From positions 1 through 63,918 of the forward strand of contig LJCV01000265.1 of NCBI GenBank assembly GCA_001298575.1: a stretch of DNA of 63,918 nt. Direction: 5' to 3'. Numbering within the stretch: position 1 is the first letter of the stretch; every line of letters begins with the position of its first letter. Under the pieces are notes generated by a model. The model saw nothing but the letters and a program-made list of their open reading frames with translations. It was not told where the DNA came from and did no database searches. A program made the position numbers and the translations under genes. This DNA comes from Actinobacteria bacterium OK074 (GTDB taxonomy: Bacteria > Actinomycetota > Actinomycetes > Streptomycetales > Streptomycetaceae). Below, one piece after another: positions 43,756 to 52,262 of the stretch.

Positions 43756-44798
43756 CCGCCGCCGCTCACGGGATCGCCGTCCACGCCGCTGACGGGATCG
43801 CCGTCCACGGCCTCACCAAGCGGTACCCCGACGGCACCGAGGCCGTGCGCGGGATCTCCTTCGCCGTGCCGTCCGGGCAGATCGTCGGGCTGGTCGGCCC
43901 GAACGGCGCCGGGAAGAGCTCGGCGCTCAACATGCTGGCCACGCTGACCTCCCCCACCGAAGGCGACGCCCACGTCTACGGCGTGTCCGTGCGGGACCGG
44001 GCCGCGGTGCGCCCGCTGCTCGGGGTCGCCCTCCAGGCCACCGGACTCGACCCGATGATGTCCGTGGCCGACCACTTCGCGGTGCACGCCGCGCTGCACG
44101 GGATGCGCGCCCGCCCGGCCCGGGTGCGGGCCGGGGAGCTCCAGGTCGTCTTCCGGCTCACCGCCGTGCGCCGCCGCCGGGTCGGCGAGCTGTCCGGCGG
44201 CACCCAGCGGCGGGTGGCGCTCGCGCTGGCCCTGCTGCACGAGCCGCGCGCCATCGTCTTCGACGAGCCCACGGTCGCCCTGGACCCGAACCTGCGCCGG
44301 GCGGTCTGGGACCTGCTCGCCGATCTGCGCGGCCGGGGTCTGGCCGTGCTGTTCAGCACCCACTACATGGACGAGGCCGAACACCTCTGCCAGCGCGTCG
44401 AGTTGATGTCCAAGGGCCGTATCGTCGCCTCCGGCACCCCGGACGAACTGAAGGCCACGGTGGCCGCGGGACGGCTGCGCATCCGGGTCCGGCACGGCGC
44501 CGAGCACGCCGTGCGCGCCCTCGAACTCGCCGCCACGCGGGGCCTGTTGCCCGCGGGCGCCGCCCCGGTCGTCGCGGACGGCGTCGTCGAGATCCCAACG
44601 GGGCCGCACGACACCCGGGTTGACGCCCTGCTGGCGCTGCTGGCCGAGTTCGACGTGGCCGTGGCCGACCTGCACTGGGGCCACGGCACGCTCGACGACG
44701 TCTTCACCCGGCTCGCGGAGGCCACCGAGCAGGAGCCGGCGTCGTCGGTCCCGGTGGAGCACCGCGCACTCGCCCGGCGCGGAGGTGGACGCACATGA
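43752..44798 (+). CDS. ABC transporter ATPase, DrrA/NodI-type
   Basis: 348 residues. Walker A GPNGAGKSS at 49-57, signature LSGGTQRR at 147-154, Walker B AIVFDEPT at 167-174, H-loop in STHYMDEAE; a C-terminal extension of about 120 residues is typical of DrrA/NodI drug and lipo-oligosaccharide exporters. Start ATG overlaps the ACP stop. Codons 5-20 are a 24-bp tandem duplication (43764-43811) giving AHGIAVHA and ADGIAVHG before the domain proper. The stop overlaps the permease start. Confidence 0.95.
   Translation: MTAAAHGIAVHAADGIAVHGLTKRYPDGTEAVRGISFAVPSGQIVGLVGPNGAGKSSALNMLATLTSPTEGDAHVYGVSVRDRAAVRPLLGVALQATGLDPMMSVADHFAVHAALHGMRARPARVRAGELQVVFRLTAVRRRRVGELSGGTQRRVALALALLHEPRAIVFDEPTVALDPNLRRAVWDLLADLRGRGLAVLFSTHYMDEAEHLCQRVELMSKGRIVASGTPDELKATVAAGRLRIRVRHGAEHAVRALELAATRGLLPAGAAPVVADGVVEIPTGPHDTRVDALLALLAEFDVAVADLHWGHGTLDDVFTRLAEATEQEPASSVPVEHRALARRGGGRT
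43764..43811 (+). repeat. 24-bp tandem duplication at the 5' end of the ABC ATPase gene
   Basis: Two copies (43764-43787, 43788-43811) sharing GGGATCGCCGTCCACG. The duplication is in frame and adds eight residues directly after the start. Confidence 0.9.
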
Positions 44799-45688
44799 CC
44801 GAACCGCACATGACCCAACCGCGCACGACCGCACCGCAGTTGACCGCGCCGCACGTCATCGCGCCTCGTACGACCGTCCCGCGCACGACCGCCCCGCGCC
44901 TGCGCGCGACCTGGGTGCTGTACCTGCGCACCCTGCGGGAGTTGCGGGCCCTGGGGCCGCAGACCATGGTGGCCCCGCTGGTGGTGCCGACCTTCATGCT
45001 GATCGCGTACTCGCGGCTGTTCGCCGGGGTCTTCGCCCGGCTGGGTGTCCGGCTCGACGACACCCCGGGGTTCGCGGCCCACCCCCACTACGTGCAGTAC
45101 CTGATGGCCGGGCCGATCGTACTGTCCGCGCTGCTGGGCACGGCCTCGGCCGGTATCGGGGTCGCGGTGGAGCGCCAACTCGGCTTCTACGACCGGATGG
45201 AGCTGTCCCCGCTGGGGCCCTCGCTGAGCCAGTTCGGCCGCAGGCTGGGCGACGGGACGCGGATCGCGTTCTTCGTGACCGTGCTGCTGCTGGTGGCGCG
45301 GGCCTCGGGCGCCGCGATCCTCAACTGGCCGCTCGCCCTCGCCGTCGTCGTGCCGCTGACCGCCGCGCTGGGCATGGCGTGGGGCGGCCTCGCCTTCTCG
45401 CTCTGCCTGCGCAAGGGCAGTGCGGAGGCCGCCCAGGCGGTGACCCCGCTGAGCATGCCGCTGGTCTTCCTCAGCTCGGCGTTCGTGCCGGCCGCGCTGG
45501 TGCCGGGCTGGATGCGGCACGTCGTCCACTACAACCCGCTGACCGCCGTCTGCGACACCATCCGGCAGGCCGCGGCCGGGCGGGTGAGCGGGGCGGGGCT
45601 GCTGCACAGCGTGCTGGTGGTGGCGGCGCTGGGCGCCCTCACCCAGGTACTGGTGGTCCGGGCCGAGCACAAGGTGCGTGCGCGATGA
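44795..45688 (+). CDS. ABC-2 transporter permease, DrrB/NodJ-type
   Basis: 297 residues. The first 35 residues are seven pentapeptide units (MTEPH, MTQPR, TTAPQ, LTAPH, VIAPR, TTVPR, TTAPR) encoded by degenerate 15-bp repeats at 44795-44899. Then six membrane helices of the ABC-2 family, with the LSSAFVPAALVPGWMRHVVHYNPLTAV signature region split over about 225-255. Start overlaps the ATPase stop, end overlaps a 12-residue micro-ORF. Together with the ATPase it should export the operon's product. Confidence 0.92.
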   Translation: MTEPHMTQPRTTAPQLTAPHVIAPRTTVPRTTAPRLRATWVLYLRTLRELRALGPQTMVAPLVVPTFMLIAYSRLFAGVFARLGVRLDDTPGFAAHPHYVQYLMAGPIVLSALLGTASAGIGVAVERQLGFYDRMELSPLGPSLSQFGRRLGDGTRIAFFVTVLLLVARASGAAILNWPLALAVVVPLTAALGMAWGGLAFSLCLRKGSAEAAQAVTPLSMPLVFLSSAFVPAALVPGWMRHVVHYNPLTAVCDTIRQAAAGRVSGAGLLHSVLVVAALGALTQVLVVRAEHKVRAR

Positions 45689-45723
45689 GCCTCTATGCCG
45701 AACACAAGGTGCGTGCGCGATGA
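45685..45723 (+). CDS. 12-residue micro-ORF 1 (MSLYAEHKVRAR)
   Basis: Starts at the ATGA overlap with the permease stop and ends in an ATGA overlap with micro-ORF 2. The first four residues copy the N-terminus of the P450 protein, the last six copy the C-terminus of the permease. AAGGTG within the repeat can serve as ribosome site for the next start. It is a by-product of the 35-bp repeat, possibly translated for coupling only. Confidence 0.45.
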   Translation: MSLYAEHKVRAR

Positions 45724-45758
45724 GCCTCTATGCCGAACAGAAGGTGCGTGCACGATGA
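45720..45758 (+). CDS. 12-residue micro-ORF 2 (MSLYAEQKVRAR)
   Basis: Second unit of the same kind; one residue differs from micro-ORF 1 (His to Gln). Its stop overlaps the start of the P450 gene at 45755 (ATGA). Frame and overlaps are exact in both units. Confidence 0.45.
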   Translation: MSLYAEQKVRAR

Positions 45759-46822
45759 GCCTCTATTACGTCGACGGCGGCCCCGAACCGGCTTACGTGC
45801 GCGGCTGGTCGGCGTGCCGGCGGCTGCTGGCCGGGCCCGAGCTGGTCTCCGACGCCGCGCGCGCCGGGCTGGACCGGGAGCCGGGCAACAACATGCTGTT
45901 CCTCGACGGCGACCTGCACCGCGACGCCCGCCGCCTGATCCGGGAGTACTTCACCCGCTCCCGGCTGGCGGACCTCGCCGCGCACCTGGAGGAGTACTGC
46001 GCCGCGCTGGTCCGCGACACGGTCGGGCGGCCCGGCGCCGACCTGGTCGCCGAACTCGCCGAACCCCTCGTCCTGGAGGGGATCATGGCGGCGATGGACA
46101 TCCCGGCCGAGCGCCGGGAGACCGTCGGCGCCCTCACCCGGGGCATGCTCGGCATGCTGGAGCCGGACCTGTCGCCCCCGGAGCGCCGCCGTACCGCGAA
46201 CGCGGCCCTGCGCACCACGCTGCTGTTCGAGCGGGACGGGACGGCGGGCCGCGCCACCGGCTTCCACGCCCGCCTGGAGGAGGCGGCCCGCGCGGGCACC
46301 CTCCCGCTCAAACTCGCCCGCTCCACCCCGACGGTGCTGCTGCACGGCGGCTACGAGAACCCCCTCAACCAGCTCGGCTGCCTGCTCGCCTGGGCCGTGA
46401 CCCACCCGGCTGCGTTCCGGGAGGCCGCCGAGCGGGCGCCGGACATCCTCTTCGAGGAGGTCATGCGCGTCCACTCGCCGGTACGGCTGCTGCCCCGGTG
46501 GTCGGCGGCGGACAGCGGTGAGGTGACGGAGGGTCAAATACCGCTGCGGCGCGGCCAGTTCGCGTGGGTCGACCTGGAGAGCGCCAACCACGACCCGGAC
46601 CGTTTCCCCGACGCCCACGCCGTCGATCTGACCCGGAGGCGGGGCCATCTCGGCTTCGGCCACGGGCGGCACCTGTGCCCCGGGGCCTCGCTCGCCCGGC
46701 TGGAGGGGCGGGTGCTCATCGCCGCGCTGGCGGCCGTGGACCCGGACGTGCTGGGGGACTTCACCGTCACCTGGCGCGAAGGCTTCGTCGCCCGGGGCCC
46801 GTTGACCATGACGAGGAGGTAG
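45755..46822 (+). CDS. Short cytochrome P450 with unusual I-helix
   Basis: 355 residues, about 50 shorter than typical bacterial P450s, mainly at the N-terminus. Haem loop FGHGRHLCPGASLAR with Cys308 and the E235-R238 ExxR pair are intact. The I-helix motif that normally reads AGxxT is HGGYENPLN at 197-205, without the acid/alcohol pair that protonates oxygen. Such changes occur in P450s that use substrate groups or peroxide or do non-oxygenase chemistry. The start is fixed by coupling to micro-ORF 2. Confidence 0.88.
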   Translation: MSLYYVDGGPEPAYVRGWSACRRLLAGPELVSDAARAGLDREPGNNMLFLDGDLHRDARRLIREYFTRSRLADLAAHLEEYCAALVRDTVGRPGADLVAELAEPLVLEGIMAAMDIPAERRETVGALTRGMLGMLEPDLSPPERRRTANAALRTTLLFERDGTAGRATGFHARLEEAARAGTLPLKLARSTPTVLLHGGYENPLNQLGCLLAWAVTHPAAFREAAERAPDILFEEVMRVHSPVRLLPRWSAADSGEVTEGQIPLRRGQFAWVDLESANHDPDRFPDAHAVDLTRRRGHLGFGHGRHLCPGASLARLEGRVLIAALAAVDPDVLGDFTVTWREGFVARGPLTMTRR

Positions 46823-46824
46823 CA

Positions 46825-48000
46825 GTGCCGAGGAATCGCGCGGCCAGGATCATCAGCGTCGCCGACGCGCAGCGCCGGGCCCGCCGGGTCATCCCGCGGC
46901 TGCTGACGGACTACATCGAGGGCGGGGCCGAGGACGAGCTGACCCTGGCCGAAAACGTGCGCGCCTTCCAGGAGTTGGGGATCCGGCCCCGGATGGGCGT
47001 CGACTTCGAGCCGGACATCACCACCACGGTCCTCGGCACCCGCGTGGAACTGCCCGTGCTGCTCGCGCCGTCGGGGATGATCCAGCTGATCCACCCGGAC
47101 GGCGGGGTCGGCGTGGCGCGCGCCGCCGCCGCGGCCGGCACCATCTCCGTGCTGAGCCGGACCGCGATGTGCTCGCCCCGGGAGGTGGCCGCGGGCGCGC
47201 CCGGACCGCACTGGTTCCAGATCACCTCCGCGGGCGGCCGGGACGCCGTCCGGCGGCTGATGGACACCGCCGCAGAGGCCGGTTTCCAGGGCCTGGTGGT
47301 CACCATGGACGGGCCGCCGCCGGGCAACCGCGAGGGCGAACTGAGGCACGGCGTGGCCCCGCCCGTGCGGCCGTCCAAGCGGCTCGCCGCGCACATCGCC
47401 GGGCAGATGCTGGCCCGGCCGCGCTGGCTGGCGTCCATGGCGCCCTCGCTGCGCCGCCAGCTCGCGGCCCTGTCCGGCGCCTCCTCGCTGGTCTCCTCCG
47501 GGGTGCTGCACGGCTCCGCCCGGTTCACCTGGGCCGACGTCGAGTGGATGAAACGCGAGTGGGCCGGTCATGTCCTGGTGAAGGGCGTCCTCACCGGCTC
47601 GGACGCGCTCGCCGCCCGGGACTCCGGCGCCGACGCGATCATCGTGTCGAACCACGGCGGCCGGTCGCTGGACGGGGTGCCCGCGACCATCCGGGCCTTG
47701 CCAGAGGTCGTCGCGGCCGTCGGCCCGACCACGGAGGTCTTCCTGGACGGCGGGGTCCGCCGCGCCACCTGCGTGGTCAAGGCGCTGTCGCTCGGCGCGC
47801 GGGCGGTGTTCGTCGGCCGCCCCTTCGTGTACGGGCTGGCGGCGGCGGGCGAGCCCGGAGTCGCCCGGATCCTCGACCTGTTCCGCTCCGAACTGGTGCG
47901 CACGCTCCGGCTGATGGGCTGCCCCGGGGTCGCCGACCTCAACCCCGGCTGGCTGCAACTGCCCCCGCCCCGGGAGGTACCGGCCGCGCTGCCCCAGTGA
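46825..48000 (+). CDS. FMN-dependent alpha-hydroxy-acid oxidase
   Basis: 391 residues, TIM-barrel flavoenzyme of the glycolate/lactate oxidase family. IEGGAEDELTL near 31, LLAPSGMIQLIHPDG, the catalytic SNHGGRSLDG (His) near 272 and VFLDGGVRR ... RAVFVGRPFVYG. GTG start lies 3 nt after the P450 stop with AGGAGG upstream. Together with the P450 it could convert an omega- or alpha-oxidised acyl or a sugar acid; the substrate is unknown. Confidence 0.92.
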   Translation: MPRNRAARIISVADAQRRARRVIPRLLTDYIEGGAEDELTLAENVRAFQELGIRPRMGVDFEPDITTTVLGTRVELPVLLAPSGMIQLIHPDGGVGVARAAAAAGTISVLSRTAMCSPREVAAGAPGPHWFQITSAGGRDAVRRLMDTAAEAGFQGLVVTMDGPPPGNREGELRHGVAPPVRPSKRLAAHIAGQMLARPRWLASMAPSLRRQLAALSGASSLVSSGVLHGSARFTWADVEWMKREWAGHVLVKGVLTGSDALAARDSGADAIIVSNHGGRSLDGVPATIRALPEVVAAVGPTTEVFLDGGVRRATCVVKALSLGARAVFVGRPFVYGLAAAGEPGVARILDLFRSELVRTLRLMGCPGVADLNPGWLQLPPPREVPAALPQ

Positions 48001-48060
48001 CCCGACTCCCCCCACACACACGCACGCACCCCCACACGCACACAGCGAAAGGTCCCGTCC

Positions 48061-48834
48061 GTGTCCCCACCCCAGGTCTCCGGCACTCGTCTCCCGGAGC
48101 AACAGGCCACTCCCCCGCCCGAGATCGGCTCCGCACCGGGCTGGCCGCTCGTCCTGTACTTCCACCACGTCCACCCGGACATCCGCCACTACACCGCGCT
48201 CACCCCGGGCGACTTCGACCTGGGCCTGGCCCGACTCGGCGAGCGCTTCCGGCCGTTGGAGCCGACCGCCGTCCCGTCCGTGGTGGCGGCGGGCGGCCAC
48301 ACCGAGCCCGGCTGCCTGCTGACCTTCGACGACGGGTACGCCGACGTCTTCGAACACGCCCTGCCGCTGATGGAACAACGCGGCTGGCGCTCGGTGGTGT
48401 TCGTCAGCGTCGACCTGGTCGGACAGGTCGAACAGCACCCGGTGCGCGGCCCGTTGCGGCACATGACGTGGGCGCAGCTGGCCGAACTGACCCGCCGCGG
48501 GCACGTCGTCGCCAGCCACGCCACCACGCACGTACCGCTGAACACGTTGGCCGACGACGCCGCCGTCCAGGCCGAGATCGACCGGGCCCAGGAGGTGCTG
48601 GCCGAGCGACTGCCGGGCGCCCCCGACTGGTTGGCGTACCCCTTCGGTGAACTGCCGTCCGGCGGGCCGCGGTTGCCGTCGCTGTGCTTCGGCTCGGTGA
48701 AGGCGCCCGCCCGGCCCTGGCACACCGCCCCGCACGAGATCCGCCGGACGTACCTGCCGGCGGGCGAGACCCAGCGGTGGGACCGCTGTCTGAGCGAATG
48801 GAGGAAGGCATGGGAGTCCGGCGTATCGCGCTGA
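48061..48834 (+). CDS. Polysaccharide deacetylase (NodB domain)
   Basis: 257 residues. NodB homology region with LLTFDDGYAD (Asp90, Asp91) and SHATTH (His153, His157), the metal ligands of carbohydrate esterase family 4; WLAYPFGE corresponds to motif 3. No signal peptide, so it acts inside the cell, presumably removing an N-acetyl group from a sugar intermediate. GTG start with AAAGG upstream after a 60-bp spacer of CA-rich simple sequence. Overlaps the glycosyltransferase by 25 nt. Confidence 0.92.
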   Translation: MSPPQVSGTRLPEQQATPPPEIGSAPGWPLVLYFHHVHPDIRHYTALTPGDFDLGLARLGERFRPLEPTAVPSVVAAGGHTEPGCLLTFDDGYADVFEHALPLMEQRGWRSVVFVSVDLVGQVEQHPVRGPLRHMTWAQLAELTRRGHVVASHATTHVPLNTLADDAAVQAEIDRAQEVLAERLPGAPDWLAYPFGELPSGGPRLPSLCFGSVKAPARPWHTAPHEIRRTYLPAGETQRWDRCLSEWRKAWESGVSR

Positions 48835-49682
48835 TCATCCCCACCGTCGGCCGCCCCGACGACATGGCGGCCTGTCTGGAGTCGGTCGGACGCGAGGCCG
48901 ACGACACGCTGGCGCAGATCGTCGTGGTCGAGGACGCCGCCGAGGAGCCGGTCACGGTACCGGCCGAGGTCGCGGGCGTCCCCGTACGGCTGCTGCGCAA
49001 CCCCGTGCGGCGCGGCGCCGCCCACTGCCGCAACCTGGCGCTGAAGGCGCTCGCGGACGACGTGGACGCGGTCGGGTTCCTCGACGACGACGTCCGGCTG
49101 TGCGCGGGCTGGCTGGCCGCGGCCCGCGACGCGCTCACCGCGGACCGGGGCGCGGTGACCGGCCCGGTCCGGCGCTTCGACCCCGGACTCGTCTCGCAGG
49201 CCCGGCAGTTGCGCTACGACCTCCGCTACGCGCCCCTGGAACCCGAGCAGCGGGTGTCCTTCCTGGCGGGCGGCAACTCCCTCGTCCGGCGCGACCTGTT
49301 GGTCCTCGCGGGCGGCTTTCCCGATACGGCGACGATGAGCGACCGCTTCCTGGTGCGGTTCCTCGAAGCGCACGGCGGCCCCTGCCACTTCGTCCCCGAG
49401 ATGCTCGTCCTGCACCGCAACTCGCGGGGCCTGACCACGGCGTTCCGCGAGGCATGGCGCGCCGGGCTGGTGGACGACACCCCGCAGGACACCCATCCGC
49501 TGGTCCGCCTGGGCGCCGGCGTCCGCAAGGCGGTCGGCGGCCCGCAGACCGCCGCCGCGCTGCTGAACGTGGCCCTGGACAGCGTGTATCTCACCGGCCG
49601 GGAGCTGAGCCGCCGGGGCCGCGGCGGCACGGCCGCACCGCAGCCCGCGACCGTGGGCGCGACACCCGAGGGGCAGCAATGA
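48810..49682 (+). CDS. Glycosyltransferase family 2
   Basis: 290 residues of the GT-A fold: LIIPTVGRPDDMAACLESV at the N-terminus, VVVEDAAE, RRGAAHCRNLAL, the metal motif FLDDDVRL near 91, and LAGGNSLVRRDLLVLAGGFP near 150. No membrane helix, unlike the processive NodC-type synthases. It should add one sugar from a nucleotide donor. Start with GGAGGAAGG upstream; ends in an ATGA overlap with the oxidoreductase gene. Confidence 0.92.
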   Translation: MGVRRIALIIPTVGRPDDMAACLESVGREADDTLAQIVVVEDAAEEPVTVPAEVAGVPVRLLRNPVRRGAAHCRNLALKALADDVDAVGFLDDDVRLCAGWLAAARDALTADRGAVTGPVRRFDPGLVSQARQLRYDLRYAPLEPEQRVSFLAGGNSLVRRDLLVLAGGFPDTATMSDRFLVRFLEAHGGPCHFVPEMLVLHRNSRGLTTAFREAWRAGLVDDTPQDTHPLVRLGAGVRKAVGGPQTAAALLNVALDSVYLTGRELSRRGRGGTAAPQPATVGATPEGQQ

Positions 49683-50644
49683 CCGTGCAAGACAAGGGAA
49701 TTCGGATCGCCGTCGTCGGCTGTGGCCGGGCCGCGCGCCAGCACGTCGACGCGCTGCGGCTGTCCGGCGCGGGCCTGGTGACGGCCGTGGTCGACGCCGA
49801 CCGGTGGCGGGCCGAGGAGCTGGGCCGCACCGCCCAGGCGGCCGTCCGCACACTCGACGACGTCCTCGCCGACGCGGGCGTCGACGCGGTGGCCGTGTGC
49901 ACCCCGCCGGGCACGCACGCGGACCTCGCGGTCGCCGCGCTGCGGGCGGGCAAGGCCGTCCTGGTGGAGAAGCCGGTCGCGGGCTCGGTCGCCGAACTCG
50001 ACGCCGTGCTGGCCGCCGAGACGCCGACCGCGCCCGCGCTGGCCATGCTCCAGCACCGCGGGCGGCTGCCCGACGGCGCGTTGGAGACGCCGTGGACGGC
50101 GGACGCCACCGCCACCGTCGAGGTGCTGCGGCCCCGCCCGGTGGCGCACTACCTGGCGGAGGACTGGCGGCAGGACCCCGACCGCAGCGCGGGCGGCCAC
50201 ATCGCGCATCTCGCGGTGCACCAACTGGACCTGGCGTGCCGCCTGTTGGGCACGCCCGTCGCGGTCGCCGGGCTCGCGGACTGCCGGGACGCGCCGGGCA
50301 TCGAGACCCGCGCCGCGCTCGCGGTCCGCTTCGCCGGGGGCGCGCTGATGAGCGTCCTGACGAGTGCGCATCCGGCGCCCCGGGGCGAGCGCCTGCACCT
50401 CGTGGACGCCGACCACGAGCTGACCGTCACCGACGAGGGCACCGAGCACCGCATCGGCGGCCGGGCCGAGTTCATCCCGGCGCCGCCCACCCCGCAGCTG
50501 CGCGCGGAGGTCTACCGGGAGCTGCGGGCGGCGGTGCGCGGCGAGGCCGCGCCGGAGCGGTACGCGCTCGGCCACGCCCGGGGCGTCACCGTCGTCCTGG
50601 AAGAGGTCCGCCGGCTGACCGCCGTCAAGGAGCCCGCGTCATGA
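49679..50644 (+). CDS. Gfo/Idh/MocA family oxidoreductase
   Basis: 321 residues. N-terminal Rossmann domain with VVGCGRAARQHVDAL near 12 and CTPPGTHADLAVAAL, then VEKPVAG (the catalytic Lys motif EKP) near 99, and a C-terminal beta-sheet domain. These enzymes oxidise or reduce a sugar or inositol hydroxyl with NAD(P). Followed by two TIM-barrel isomerase-like proteins, which suggests 3-keto sugar or inositol-type chemistry. ATGA overlaps at both ends. Confidence 0.92.
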   Translation: MTVQDKGIRIAVVGCGRAARQHVDALRLSGAGLVTAVVDADRWRAEELGRTAQAAVRTLDDVLADAGVDAVAVCTPPGTHADLAVAALRAGKAVLVEKPVAGSVAELDAVLAAETPTAPALAMLQHRGRLPDGALETPWTADATATVEVLRPRPVAHYLAEDWRQDPDRSAGGHIAHLAVHQLDLACRLLGTPVAVAGLADCRDAPGIETRAALAVRFAGGALMSVLTSAHPAPRGERLHLVDADHELTVTDEGTEHRIGGRAEFIPAPPTPQLRAEVYRELRAAVRGEAAPERYALGHARGVTVVLEEVRRLTAVKEPAS

Positions 50645-51429
50645 GCCCGTTGACCGGTGTCTCCTCCTCCGGCCCGTTGATCGGTGTCTCCTCCTCCAGC
50701 CTGCCGCACGCCTCCGCCGCGGAGCTGCTGCGCGCGGCGACGGCGATCGACGCCCAGTGCGTCGACCTGCGCGCGGGCCGCGGGCAGGGCTGGGAACCGC
50801 ACCTGGACCTGATCGCGCGGACCCTGCCGGTCTCCTTCGTCGGCGCCGGCGCCACCCTCGGCACCGGCGTGGACCCCGACCCGGTGCCGCCCGCGGTGAT
50901 GCGCGTCCTGCTCCAACGGGGCATCCCGCTACGGCTGTTCGTGGCCCCGCTCGCGGACCCGGCCGAGGTGCGGCGCTTCGGCGCCGACGTGGACCGGCTG
51001 CGCGACACCTGGGGCCCCGGGCTGCGGCTGATCGTCGAACCGCACACCGAGGCGCCCACGCTCGCGGTGCTGGACGAGGTCCTCGCCCGGCACGGCGTCG
51101 GCGCGGTCGTGGACACACTGGCGCTGGTGCGGCTGCGCGCCTCGATCGCCGAGGCCCGCGGGTTCCTGCTCCGGCACGCCGTCGCCGTACAGGTCAAGGG
51201 GCTTGTCCGGCGCGACGACGGCTACCGGCACGTCGGGCTCGGCGCGGCCCCGGCGCTGACCGCGTGGACCGCCGCCCTGCTGGACGGCACCTCGCTGCCC
51301 GTCACCGTCGAGACGAAGGCGGGCACCGCCGCCCAGGACATCCGCACCCTGCGGCGGGTGCTCGCCGCAGGCGGCCCGTCGTCCACGCCCGTTTCCCCGG
51401 AGGTCGCCGCATGCGTCCCTGTGTCCTGA
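50641..51429 (+). CDS. TIM-barrel sugar isomerase-like protein (AP endonuclease family 2-like)
   Basis: 262 residues, weakly conserved barrel with LRLIVEPHTEAPTLAVLDEVL and TVETKAGTAAQD near the C-terminal strands; candidate Glu ligands in VEPHTE and VETK. More divergent than the gene that follows. The first 20 residues hold two copies of a nine-residue unit (PLTGVSSSG, PLIGVSSSS) from a 27-bp repeat at 50646-50699, just behind the start. ATGA overlap with the oxidoreductase; overlaps the next gene by 19 nt. Confidence 0.8.
   Translation: MSPLTGVSSSGPLIGVSSSSLPHASAAELLRAATAIDAQCVDLRAGRGQGWEPHLDLIARTLPVSFVGAGATLGTGVDPDPVPPAVMRVLLQRGIPLRLFVAPLADPAEVRRFGADVDRLRDTWGPGLRLIVEPHTEAPTLAVLDEVLARHGVGAVVDTLALVRLRASIAEARGFLLRHAVAVQVKGLVRRDDGYRHVGLGAAPALTAWTAALLDGTSLPVTVETKAGTAAQDIRTLRRVLAAGGPSSTPVSPEVAACVPVS
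50646..50699 (+). repeat. 27-bp in-frame tandem duplication at a gene start
   Basis: Two copies (50646-50672, 50673-50699) sharing CGGTGTCTCCTCCTCC, inserted two codons after the start of the TIM-barrel gene. Third junction in this operon with such a duplication. Confidence 0.9.
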
Positions 51430-52262
51430 CCGACGAGATCAGCCAGGATCTCGACGAGGTCCTGGCGGTGTGCGTCCGCCACGGCTTCCCCGCGATCGAG
51501 GTCCGGTCCGTCTGGAACACCCCGCCGCACGAACTGACACCCCGTCAGTGCAAGGAGATCGCCGCCCGCACGGCGGACGCCGGACTCACCGTCGCCGGTT
51601 TCGCCAGCCCGGTCTTCAAGACCGAACTGCCCACCGGAACACGTGACTTGGACCGCTCGACGGAGCTGTTGTCCCGCTCCCTCGAACAGTGCGCGGTGCT
51701 CGGCGCCGGTCTCGTGCGGGTCTTCTCCTACTTCCGCGCCGCACAGCCGGACGTCGCCGCCGCCGCCCACGCGGTCGGCGCCGTGCTCGACCGGGTGGCC
51801 ACCGACGGCGTCACCGTGGCCTTCGAGAGCGGCACCCGCACCAACACCCCGACGGCCGCCCTGACCCAGCAGTTGCTCGACCTCCTCGACCGGCCGGACA
51901 CCGGCCTGCTCTGGGACCCGGGCAACACGGTCTTCAGCGGCTTCGGCGACGGCACCGGCACCGCGGGCCTCGCGGACATCCGGCCGGGCTCCCTGGCCCA
52001 CGTCCACGTCAAGGACCCCCAAGGCACCCGCGAATACGTCGAGTTGGGCCACGGCACGCTGTCCTGGCCGACCATCGTGGCCGCGCTGCGCGAGCGCGGC
52101 TACACCGGCCACCTCTCGCTGGAGACGCACTGGCGCCCCGGCCGCGTCCTCACCGCCAAGGAGCGCGACGAGCCCTGGGGCGACGGCTTCTCGGCGGGCG
52201 GAGTGCACGCCAGCGAACCCTGCATGGCCACCCTCGCCGCCTGGCTGAAGGAGCCCGCATGA
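51411..52262 (+). CDS. Sugar phosphate isomerase/epimerase-like TIM-barrel protein
   Basis: 283 residues of the xylose-isomerase-like TIM barrel (AP_endonuc_2). Ligand-type residues: DEISQDLDE near 8, VEVRSVWN-like IEVRSVW near 28, VAFESGTR near 135, LLWDPGNT near 160, HVHVKDPQG near 195 and LSLETHW near 232. The metal-binding Glu, Asp, His, Glu pattern is intact, so it is probably active in sugar or inositol isomerisation. GGAGG lies just upstream of the ATG. Confidence 0.9.
   Translation: MRPCVLTDEISQDLDEVLAVCVRHGFPAIEVRSVWNTPPHELTPRQCKEIAARTADAGLTVAGFASPVFKTELPTGTRDLDRSTELLSRSLEQCAVLGAGLVRVFSYFRAAQPDVAAAAHAVGAVLDRVATDGVTVAFESGTRTNTPTAALTQQLLDLLDRPDTGLLWDPGNTVFSGFGDGTGTAGLADIRPGSLAHVHVKDPQGTREYVELGHGTLSWPTIVAALRERGYTGHLSLETHWRPGRVLTAKERDEPWGDGFSAGGVHASEPCMATLAAWLKEPA

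Larger units (their letters stand above)
45668..45772 (+). repeat. 35-bp tandem repeat, three copies, across the permease/P450 junction
   Basis: Copies start at 45668, 45703 and 45738. Each contains AAGGTGCGTGCGCGATGAG followed by CCTCTAT. The unit is not a multiple of three, yet every copy recreates an ATGA stop/start overlap, so reading shifts frame in step from copy to copy. Confidence 0.95.

Noticed and set aside
48001..48060. CA-rich simple sequence between the FMN oxidase and the deacetylase
   Set aside because: Short low-complexity spacer without symmetric sites; not a CRISPR array or a clear regulatory element.
48810..49682. Calling the GT2 a NodC homologue
   Set aside because: It is soluble, 290 residues, and lacks the membrane helices and the QxxRW-type processive motif; only the role is comparable.
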